A stretch of DNA of 58,993 nucleotides from Triparma columacea. Taxonomy: Eukaryota > Sar > Bolidophyceae > Parmales > Triparmaceae. The translations under genes were made by a program, and so were the position numbers. The notes under the pieces were generated by a model that saw nothing but the letters and a program-made list of their open reading frames with translations, ran no database searches and was not told the DNA's origin. This document shows, in pieces, positions 45,618-55,179 of this stretch (its first letter is position 1; each line of letters opens with the position of its first letter). Where the stretch lies: positions 1 to 58,993 of the forward strand of contig BRYA01000153.1 of the NCBI GenBank assembly GCA_030267965.1. The letters run 5' to 3'.

Positions 45618-48600
45618 TCAGGGAGAGGATGTGCCGTCTGTGCTCGTGCTCGTAAGGAGGGGGACGTTGTGAGGGCTAGTCTCACCGAACATCGCCTGTT
45701 CATCAACCCCGCACTGTGGGGGGGAAGGGCTTGCAACGCTCAAACCCTTGAGATCCTCAGCCAAGAGCTGCGACGAGCGAAATGTAGGAGCGAAGGTATC
45801 GAATAAGGGGCTCATAGTCTTACGAAGTTCACGACATCATCACCACTGTGTGCTTGCTTTGATTGTTGCCAAATTCTCACCTCCTCTTTGGTATCGTAGT
45901 TCTCGTTGGAAGACCTATCAGGCGAAATAGACAAGTCGTTCGAAGTCTTGGAGGCCGAGGTTGAGCTTGACGTCACAGAGTGTGCGGAAATAGAGGAAAA
46001 AGAAGCGTTCGCGCCCGTCGTCGAGAGGGACGCAGAAGGAGAGATTGGGGAAACAGGCTTGGTGGAGGGAGGGTCCATAATGGCCGTATCAGCTGGGGCG
46101 CAGGCCGACACTGGGGGGGAATCATCACCGCCATGATCCTGATACTGGTCATCATTGAGGCTATAAGTGATTTGCTTCTTGTTGAACGCTACGTCCTGTG
46201 ACACGTCCTTGGACTTTCTCTCCTTGTACTGAACCTTGAGCCTCTTATTTCCTACCTGGCAACCGTTGAGATTTTCAATTGCGTGCTGAGCAGAGTGAGG
46301 CTGCGACGAGCGAAGCGAGTCACAAAAAGGGTTGTGTACAGTTGAGATAACCCACGAATAATTAAAGTGTTTAAGTAGATGTAGTGAGAGATGTTGTCTG
46401 TGCGCAGCGCAAACTTTGTCACACATTATAGGAGTCGCTCCTCGTTCATTATTGTCTCACCTTCTCGAAACTGACGAAACCGAAACCTCTACCTCGACCG
46501 GTACCGGCCTCGGTCATAATGCGCACGGACACGATGGCACCAAAGGGTTGGAAAAGGTAGAACATCTCCAAGTTGGTAAAGCTGGAAGGGACGTGGAACA
46601 CGAAAAGGTTGCAACCGTCGGGGCCGGTGAGGCCCTCCGGGCCAGGGACGGACTGAATAGGGGGGCCGGGGTAGAACTTTTCGAAGCCGTGATTAGCCGA
46701 TGAGGGCGAGATGTCGAGAGGGTACTGCAAGTACTGATCATAGCCGGCCAAGTAACCCTGCTGTTGGGCGACGGCTACCTGTGACAAAGCTGCAGCCTGC
46801 AGCTGGTCGTGCTGCTGGTGTTGGAGTTCGACTGGGTTGAAGTTGTCGACGGGGATTTGAGGGGGGGGGACGGAGTTCAGGTAGTCCCTCTGTTGTGTTG
46901 GCCGATGTTTGACGCCGGTAGGGTACGCATTGTAATGGTCAGGCAACTGGTTGCACTGCGTCGGCATTACGTAACTATGGGAGATGTTTTCAATATGAGT
47001 GGGGGAGGAAGCTACGGGGCGACGGGGCGACGAGCGAAGCGAGCAGCGGAGGAGTGTGGGGTTAGAATTGTAAACCGCATTTTCACCTTCTTATCCATCC
47101 TCACCTCCCTGGGCCGTAGCCTGGAGGTGCTGCATGTGTTGAAGCTGCGTCAGGGGGGACATAGGAGAGGAGGAAAACTGCTGCTGGTGGAGGGCTTGCT
47201 GCTGAGGCGAACCGTATATGTTCCAATGCGGGCCGGAGTAGGGGGTGGCCGCGGAACCGTAGTTCGCAGGCATGCCGTAGACAGAAGGAGGCATGGATAA
47301 ACTCTGCGAGTGAAAAGCGAAGCGAGATGTACAATTTGTTGCATTAGTGGGCTAGAATCATCGCGTCTCGGGTTAGGGTTACTCACCTCAAGTTGCTCAG
47401 AGGTTGGCGCGCGAGATGGGGAAGAAATCGGCGTCCCAGCGGAATCAAAGTAGACTGTATCTGTGGGTTGAGTCTTGGCGGAGATGAAGTGCGGGGAAGG
47501 GTGGTGGGCAGGGGATGGTTTGTTGGGGTTTGTGGGTGGCAGCGGAGATGCCGGAGGCGTACTGTAGGGGCTGCGGATATGAAAATGTTACATAAACGGG
47601 GTTAGAATTGTACGACGAGCATACAGGAACTATTACGTCAACGTTGACAATGTCGTCTCACCTCGCGTGGTAACCCTCAAAAGAGCCACCATCATAACCT
47701 CCGCCGTAGCCGTACTGCTGCTGCTGCTGCTGCTGGAAGCCTCCATCCATACCAGGCGATCCGAACGACGTCTGACACGTCGACGTGCCTAGGCTGTAGA
47801 AACCCTGAGGAGTCATACCGAAACCCGAACCATCCATGACCAGTGACGACATCATCGCCTTTGGGCTGGCCATCGCACCCAACATGGGGGAGTTCCCAAT
47901 CATAGGGCTGATGGTGCCATACTGCTGGTTCGCCGCGAAAGTAGGGACGGGGGAGGACGTGAGAGAGGCATCATAGAAGAGGTTATGACCGCCTGCGACG
48001 AGCGAATAGAAGCGGCGATTAGTTCACATAAAGAATTGTGTTAGTGGGTTGAAATTTATAGCGGCGCACGCAGGACTAACACGCTGAGGGTTTTCTCTCG
48101 CCTCATCTCACCTCCCCAGTATCCGCGACCACGTCCACTTCGGTATTTACGAGACGAGCCAGAGTTATTCTGAGGAGAGGAGGGAAGGGTGAGGTTCGTG
48201 GGGGTTGAGGAGATTCTGTTTAATTCAAAGCAGTTCAAGGGTCAGCGACAGGCTTTCAGGGTCCTGCTTCCTCACCTTGCTTTTCCTCCCACGTCCCGGG
48301 GTCGACCCGTAGTGATCACGGGGGCCTGAAGACGGAGGGGCATTTGTCAAGGGAGGCATGGTGGTGGGGGACGTTGGTGACGTTGTTTGAAATAGAGAAG
48401 GAAGCGCCAAGTTCTTATCGACTGAGGAAGGTGACACATGTTCTTCCTCTGAGGGAGGTGATGGAGTCCTGGTGGAAGTAATAGCCGAAGACTTCCCTGT
48501 TGAAGGAGTTTCAGGGAGCTTGGGAGTAGGAGGCTGAGGCTGGGGGAAGGGTTAGAGGCAATGGAAGGATGGGACGAGCACCGAGGAATTCTGAGTGTGT

Positions 48601-48706
48601 ATTTTGGAGGCTGTGGGGGGAGGTGGGGAGAGAGAGCCGTGGAAGGGGATGGAAGGGGCACGGAAGAGGAGGCCTAGAGGAGACTTACCGTTTTTGTACC
48701 GCTCAT
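45618..48706 (-). CDS. CELF/Bruno-like RNA-binding protein with a single RRM
   Basis: Nine exons in phase: 48689-48706, 48276-48539, 48112-48169, 47662-47992, 47387-47570, 47105-47303, 46461-47011, 45881-46300, 45618-45767; 724 aa. The one RRM (about 485-563) has RNP2 LFVFHV and RNP1 RGFGFVSF. It is preceded by GPDGCN and ends with GNKRLKVQYKERK, closely resembling the third RRM of CELF/Bruno proteins, which regulate splicing and translation. The long N-terminus is low complexity: Pro/Ser-rich, an RGRGRG patch, a Gln run and Gly/Tyr stretches. The C-terminus is Ser/Thr-rich. The first exon is just 18 nt. Most of its introns end with the CGCTCGTCGCAG motif. Confidence 0.87.
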
Positions 48707-48990
48707 TGTCTCCACAAGAAGACAGAGAGCAAATGGGTGGGGAAGGTGGAAGGAACTTTTGGGCAAGGATTTTTCACACAAGAAAAAAAGGCTGAAAGAA
48801 GAAAAGTGGACGCGTGCGGCAAATATATTTCGATCGGTTAGGGCGAGGTATGGTGAAGGGAGGAAAAGTATGAAAACTAGGAAATTCTTGGTTGGCATGT
48901 TGATGCAAACTCTTAGCTTAAGACTACTTCCCTCTCAAAACACCTGCTGTTCCCCTGCCACAACCCTCAAAACTGTTGAGACTATAATTA

Positions 48991-50748
48991 TTATAGGGTG
49001 TAAAACAGGTGCTCCCTGTCGTTGTTGCTGACGGCCTTCTTGTAGGCGGCATCGAAGTCCTTGGGGAGGACGACGTACCTATTCTCGCGGACAGCCTGGA
49101 GTCCGGCCTCCGCGCATATGCTCGCCACGTCGGCGCAGGAGATTTTCTCAGCCCTATTCACATAATCTTCCAAGTCGAGCTCGTCGCTGAGGTTCATCTT
49201 TGACGTCGCGGCTTGGAAGACCATCCTCTTCTGACGACGGTCTGGGTTGGGGAACTCGATCTTCCTGTCGAGACGGCCGGGACGAAGAAGGGCAGGGTCA
49301 AGCGTATCCGCCCTGTTCGTCGCCATGATCACCTTGACGTTGGTGGCCTGGTCGAACCCGTCCATCTGGGTGAGGAGCTCGAGGAGGATTCTTTGGACCT
49401 CCCTGTCGGCGCCGGTCTGGGCGTCGAAGCGCTTCGTGGCGATGGCGTCGATCTCGTCGATGAAGACGACGCAGGGGGAGTTCTCGCGGGCTAGGCGGAA
49501 GACATCGCGAACCATCCTCGGGCCCTCTCCTAAGTACTTCTGGACGAACTCGGAACCAACCATGGAGATGAAGGTCGCAGAGGTTGCGTTCGCGACGGCC
49601 TTGGCCATCATCGTCTTACCGGTGCCGGGGGGACCGTAGAGGAGCACACCGCGGGGGGGGTCGATACCGATCTGAGTGTAGAGGTGGTGCTGGAGGAGGG
49701 GAAGCTCGATGGCCTCACGGACCTCCTGTTTCTGTTGGTCCATGCCTCCGATGTCCTTATAGGAGATCTTGGGCTTTTCGGCCATCAGCTGGACGGTGGA
49801 GTCGGACTCCGGGGGGAGAACGTCTACGACAGAGTGGGAATGACGGTGCAGGGCAACGCTGTGACAAGTGAGCAGGGAAAGGGTTGGGACGATGCGTGAG
49901 AATTACCGCAACGGCTAAGGAGGGCACAGGTTCTGTCTTATTCGTCGCGCCCCTCGTCCATTCTCACCTGGTGTTGGGCTTGAGATCCTCCCTGTCAATT
50001 GTACTGAGAATGCGCACATAGTAACTAGAGCCAGCGGTGGAGGAGACAACGCCATAGTTCGAATCGATCAACTCATTAAACTGACCGATCACGAGCGGCA
50101 CGCTCTGGATCCTCTTGATCTCCTCCGCAGCCCGTAGCAGTTCTCGCTTGAGCTGCTTCATCTGGGGGGAGGGGAACGAAGCAAGTCGCGGGTTGCGTTA
50201 GGAGGAAGGGAAAGCGAGTCGCAATAAAAGCTTTATTTAAGGAGCACATGAAGGAGCACATGTCGTCGCTTTCATCCTCGTCGCGATAAACTTTCACTTT
50301 TGTCCGTTTCTCACCTCGGCCTTGACAAGATCTTCCTGAATCTGTAGGAACATTAGCTGAGACTCGAGAGATTTCATTTCCAAGTAGCTATCACCGTCAC
50401 TACTCTCGCCGGTCTCGACGACAGGAACATCGCCAACCTGTGAGGTGAGGGAGTGGGTAAGGGAGGGGGGATTAGCGGGAGAGGGGTTGAGAAATATAAA
50501 AGGAGACCGCATTAGCGCTTAAATATAAGTCCCAGATGACAGAAACATACAAAAGACTCCCCAAAACACGCGCTACATTGGCTAGGTAACCCTAAGAGGA
50601 GAAATTTTTGAATAACCAAATGGAAGTCCTACGGAGTTTGCCTCAAATTTCACTTCAAATTGCACGTAGGGGCCTTGAAAACTTAACATACCTTTTCAAT
50701 CGCCATAGGTTTGGCACTGTCAACTGCAGGGAGTACAGATGTTGCCAT
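48991..50748 (-). CDS. RPT3: 26S proteasome regulatory ATPase Rpt3
   Basis: Four exons in phase (50692-50748, 50315-50437, 49968-50161, 48991-49858), 413 aa. Rpt3 (PSMC4) is one of six AAA+ ATPases in the 19S base. The order is coiled coil ([19 protein letters not shown]), OB domain ([20 protein letters not shown]) and AAA+ domain. Walker A is GPPGTGKT, Walker [21 protein letters not shown], and [12 protein letters not shown] contains the arginine finger. These blocks are near-identical to yeast and human Rpt3. The C-terminus LFYTL differs from the usual Phe-Tyr-Lys ending (see findings). Confidence 0.96.
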
Positions 50749-50846
50749 TATTATTTTTGCTTTGCTTTGCGTATTGTTGAGTCCGGTTTTGGGTTATCAA
50801 ATTCCGCCCTCGCGGTGAGGTTTCTGGGTGAGGTCCCTGACGATAA
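50749..50846. promoter_or_regulatory. Short bidirectional promoter, RPT3 / carboxylesterase
   Basis: 98 bp separate the two divergent start codons. The stretch has no obvious TATA box. Housekeeping Rpt3 and a secreted esterase would share upstream control. Confidence 0.5.
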
Positions 50847-53260
50847 ATGACACCGAATTTCACTTGTGCGCTCATAGCACTATGGATGACATGTATGTAC
50901 ATCAATCCAACGTCTGCAGATACTATTCTATTCTCTGCACCAAAGGCCACCCTCGATCAGCCGGATGACACCTCCTCCTCATCAGGAACCTTTACTCTCA
51001 CTGGAAAATATAGTAAACACGACACTGCCGTTTTCCATGGGATTCCTTACGCCACTGCCCCCGTTGGAGACGCTCGGTTCAAGTCTCCTCAGCCTTTGTT
51101 AGAACCACAGAGTGACGCCAAAGTGCAAGAGCCTAAATCAATGTGCCCCCAGTTCAGCTTCACCAAGAACATCCACCTTGGCTCCGAGGACTGCCTACAC
51201 CTCTCCATATATGTGCCCAAGAACAAGGGGATCAACAACTCAGAAGCTTTCCCACCAAAGACTCCACTCCCAGTTATGTTTTGGATTTTTGGCGGGGCCT
51301 TTGTCCTAGGTGACAACCAGGAGTTTGAGGTGAGCAATGAGCGAGGTGATGTACGACGTTATGATGGAGGCTGTTAGGGATGCAACGAGAGACTCAATGA
51401 GAGACTCAATGAGAGACTCTATGAGAGACTCTATGAGAGACTCAATGAGAGACTCTATGAGAGACTCAATGAGAGGCGTGATGAGATGCAATGATTGACT
51501 TGCTCGTCGCTGAGATCCTCGGCCCTAACCCCCCCCCCCCCCCCCGGCAGTTCTACAACGGCGAGAAGCTCGCCCATAACGAGGACGTCATTGTGGTCGC
51601 CGCCAACTACAGGGTCGGTGCCTTTGGTTTCCTCGCCCACGAAGAGTTCATGAACGAGGACTCTTATTCTTCCACTGGCAACATGGGTATCCAGGACCAG
51701 CGCATGGCCCTCCAATGGGTCCAGGATAACATCGCGGCCTTCGGAGGCAACCCTGACGACGTCACCATTTTCGGACAGTCGGCGGGAGGGATGAGTGTGT
51801 GCACGCTAGTCTCAAACCCATTCAACAAGGGACTCTTCTCGAGGGCAATCATGGAGTCTGGTACATGCAACTCACCGGAATTCTACCAGACGGTGAGAGA
51901 GCGAGAACGAGAGGAGGCGCGACGCGACGATTTTATGACCACTATACAATATGAATATTTCATTCACTACGCCTTTTTATGCCAAATCCTAACCCTCCCA
52001 CGCCCCGCAGCTCCCCAACGCCCTCGACTTTGGCAGGACTTACTCTGATATTGTTGGATGTCCCTCGTCGACCCCCGACGAGTCTGCCTCGTACCTAGCT
52101 TGCATGCGTGGAAAGAAGACGTCCGAGGTGAGGATGGACAATATTTGAAGCGCATATCGCATCTGTGTATAACCTTTATCTCTGTCTCGACACACTCCGC
52201 TCCAGACGGCTCTGCTGGCCGAGCAATTATAACCAATTAACACAACCCCCTCCACCACTCTGCAACTCGCTCTACTCGTCGCAGATAATGTACGGTATGC
52301 TGAAGGCCTGGGAGCTCTTCAAGAGGGCCTCGCCCGACAACTTCATGGACGTGTTCGGGAACGAGACGCACTCCATTGACGCCATGATGCTCGCGGCGGC
52401 ACCCTTCATCCCCACCCTTGCTCCGCTCATGCCCTTCGGACCCGTTGCCGACGGCACAGATGTCGGAATGCCCAAGCTACCGTACGACTCCATTGCTGCG
52501 GGGGAGGCGAACAAGATCCCCTTCATGATGGGAACTACGAGTAACGAGGGGAGCATGTTTCTTCCAATGATCCCTTCGGTGGTGAAGGGAATCAACCACC
52601 TTCCGTTAAAGACGGATGACGTTCCTCTCATCATTCACCATGTTCTTGACCCCGTAATCGGGGAGGACGTCGTCACGGAGATGTTGCCTGAACTTCTAGA
52701 CATTTACAACATCAACGATTACCCCAACGTCGACGCCCAGGTCTCCCGCATCTTGAGGGACTACGTTTCACATGCTCGACGAGACGCGCAGCGAGGGAGT
52801 TCGCCCGCCACACTGACGAGCCTGTTTACATGTACCAGTTTAACTACATGACAAGATGGGTGGACTTCAAGCTCTTGGGATGCTATCACACATCAGAGGT
52901 CTACTTCGTCTTTGCTAACTCCTGGCCACCAATCGTGCACCCCTTTTCAAGGGATGACAAGACGGTAGCTTCCAACATTCAAAATTACTGGACAAAGTGA
53001 GGACAAGCGAGCGAGGAGGAGCGCAGCGATTACTTAACGCCGCTACATAGCAACGACACTAACCCCCTAACACCCGATTCACTTATCGTAGCTTTGCTCG
53101 TCACGGGGACCCGAATGGTGAGGACAGTGAGACGATGTGGGCCCCGTGGACGGAAGATGCTGAGGAGTATCTTGAACTCAACTTGCCAAGTGTGGGGAAG
53201 AGCAAGCTCCAGGCCGACCAATGCGACTTTCACGACAAGATGCTGGGATACGCCGCTTAG
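50847..53260 (+). CDS. Secreted type-B carboxylesterase (cholinesterase-like), frameshifted in exon 4
   Basis: Five exons: 50847-51329, 51551-51892, 52011-52127, 52285-52996, 53092-53260. A signal peptide (ALIALWMTCMYI) starts the protein. The family hydrolyses carboxylic esters outside the cell or in the secretory pathway. AVFHGIPYA, SEDCLHLSIYVP and the nucleophile elbow FGQSAGGMSV are classic; the acid is in TSNEGSMF and the His in CYHTSEVYFVF. All exon junctions are in phase, but the frame breaks at the TTT at 52766-52768. Upstream ends ILRDYV, and the continuation (STRRAAREFARH) is in the next frame, as if one T were missing. With that one base the reading would be about 607 aa. Sequencing error or recent inactivation are both possible. 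Confidence 0.85.
51386..51476. repeat. Intronic 12-bp minisatellite (GAGAGACTCAAT)n
   Basis: About seven copies of GAGAGACTC followed by AAT or TAT, in intron 1 of the carboxylesterase. They follow the donor by some 55 bp, and a long C run follows before the acceptor. Confidence 0.93.
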
Positions 53261-53282
53261 ATTTAGAGCGCGCCAGGCTAGC

Positions 53283-54960
53283 TAACATTAACTACTAATA
53301 GAGAGGGCTTACCTCTAAGATTTTCATGAAAATGAGAATTAAATACTCGCTCGATTTATCACTTTCGTCGTGTCACCCCATCCCACTCATCTCTCGCATC
53401 ACCACTGCTCCGTCCGCCCCACTTAATTCTCGCATCACCACCGCTCCGTCCGTGTGGAGTGTTGCTCGCCCGCCCCGCTCAACTCTCGCATCACCCACTC
53501 GCCGCTTAAGTCAACAGAAGCAAAAGAGCTGCAAGGGTCACGAAGGCGCTTAGAGCTGTTGTCTTGAGTCCAGTCGCCGTGCCGTCTGCCTGAGGTTCAG
53601 CTTCTTCTTCTTCTTCTTCTTCTTCTTCTTCTTCTTCTTCTTCTTCTTCATCTTCAGCTTGTTGGTTGGGTTGGTAGCCGCAAGCATTGCAACCGCTTGT
53701 CGTACAGCTCCTGAAATCTTGAACTCCGTTTGGATTGGTGGCTGCACAAGCCGGAGTTTCCGCGCAACTTACGTTAAAGCCTTCTTCGACTTGCGCCAAC
53801 CAATCGGTCCTAATACACCCACCACCAGCTTCGACAACACCGCCTATCCCATCGGAAAAAGTTGCTGTCGCACAGGAATGCGTTGCACGCATGCAGGGGG
53901 CGCCTTCTGAGTCGCGTGTTTGATTTGTGCACTTGATTTGATCGTAGAGAGGATTGGGGTCATCTCCAGCATCGTAATTGTAGCACCACAGATCTTGGTC
54001 AACCTCGTCGTCGGTGTCTTCCCCACTGCCTTCGCCTCCATCGTACGGAACGCAAGGGTTACAATCCGTGGTGTTACACTGGGAGAATGTGGTAGCACCA
54101 TTTGGATTTTCAGCGGCGCACTGGACATCTCCGGCGCACGCCTGGTTGGCGAACCCCTTGATGGCTTCCACAGAAGTTTTATTAACACAACCACCAAGAG
54201 TAGCACTTTGGAATTCTGCGCTAACGCAGACGTGGGTTTCAACTTCACACAGCTCCCCATCAGTTTCGTCAAGGGAGATGGCTTCGGTTGTAGAGATACA
54301 GACATCCTGTCCGGTGAAGAGAGACTCTGTATCGCTAGAAGAAGAAGACAATGACGTCAAAGTCAAGCACGTAAGGTTTTTAGAAGAGGCTCCAAGGAGA
54401 AGCATGAGAGCCAGGAGTAGACCTAAAGCGTTATGATTGGTCATCGCACAGATAAGGCTGAGGTGTGGGGTGTGGGTCGACGAGGGAGAGGTGTTTTGTT
54501 GGTTGGATTAGACATAAAGGGGAATAACGGGGGGTTAACATCAAACAGCCGCTCTTTCACACCAGTAAATATCCGATCAACACACTGCAGATGATTTGAA
54601 ACGCACAATCTCATCGATTATTGAACCCACAAAAAAGAATCGAAGAACCTTTGACAATCTTGGAGTAGAAAAGATAGCCACACGAGACTCAGACATGCGC
54701 AAGAAGGAAGTCAGCGACAGAACATAAGAAGCAATGGCCAACATGAGACGGTCAAGTAGACATCATACGCGCTGAGTGCACTCACAAGGAAAGAAAAAGT
54801 GGATTGAAGCAAAATTTTGAGAGAGGACAAATTTAACGGTCGTTTTGAAACAAAACTGAAAAAGAAACACAACATTGTACGCAACGACCAGCTAAGCCGG
54901 CGCATCGAATGCGCAAAAGATGATAAGAAGAAAAGTAAAACGTTCCATTTGAGACATCAA
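53283..54960. repeat. Segmental duplication, copy A
   Basis: Together with copy B this is a direct repeat. The 3' flank (CGCATCACCACCGCTCCGTCCG-type phrases at 53393-53510 and 55080-55195), the gene's C-terminal and N-terminal ends, and about 500 bp upstream (54445-54955 versus 56918-57430) are nearly identical. Copy A is shorter because its middle coding part lacks two domains and the intron present in copy B. Confidence 0.88.
53506..54444 (-). CDS. Cys-rich two-domain surface protein, GPI-anchor-like (copy A)
   Basis: Single exon, 312 aa. It has a signal peptide (LGLLLALMLLLGASS) and two Cys-rich domains of about 100 residues. Each runs from a C-x-L/Y-type first Cys through a T-H-V/S-C, a G-G/C-C and a closing C-x-x-x-x-CN-x-C (CNTTDCNPC and CTTSGCNAC). 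The Cys order and CN ending recall Ly6/uPAR three-finger domains but assignment is uncertain. A poly-Glu run from a (CTT)n repeat precedes a C-terminal hydrophobic tail with no charged end, typical of GPI attachment. I do not recognise the family. Likely an extracellular surface protein. Confidence 0.75.
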   Translation of the reverse strand: MTNHNALGLLLALMLLLGASSKNLTCLTLTSLSSSSSDTESLFTGQDVCISTTEAISLDETDGELCEVETHVCVSAEFQSATLGGCVNKTSVEAIKGFANQACAGDVQCAAENPNGATTFSQCNTTDCNPCVPYDGGEGSGEDTDDEVDQDLWCYNYDAGDDPNPLYDQIKCTNQTRDSEGAPCMRATHSCATATFSDGIGGVVEAGGGCIRTDWLAQVEEGFNVSCAETPACAATNPNGVQDFRSCTTSGCNACGYQPNQQAEDEEEEEEEEEEEEEEEEAEPQADGTATGLKTTALSAFVTLAALLLLLT

Positions 54961-55179
54961 TAGACTCTCCTTTCCCCGCAAGGGCTTCCCTTTAAGATTT
55001 TCAGAAAACGAGGGGTCTGAAATAAGATTTAATACACGCTCGATTTATCACGCCCGTCGTGTCACCCCATCCCACTCATCTCTCGCATCACCACGCTCAA
55101 CTCTCGCATCACCACCGCTCCGTCCGTGTGGAGTGTTGCTCGCCCGCCCCGCTCAACTCTCGCATCACCCACTCGCCGC
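54445..55179. other. Intergenic region between surface-protein copies A and B
   Basis: Holds the copy A promoter (to about 54960, near-identical to that of copy B) and then the 3' flank of copy B, repeated from the copy A 3' flank. Short phrases such as CTCGCATCACCA recur. No gene is seen. Confidence 0.6.
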
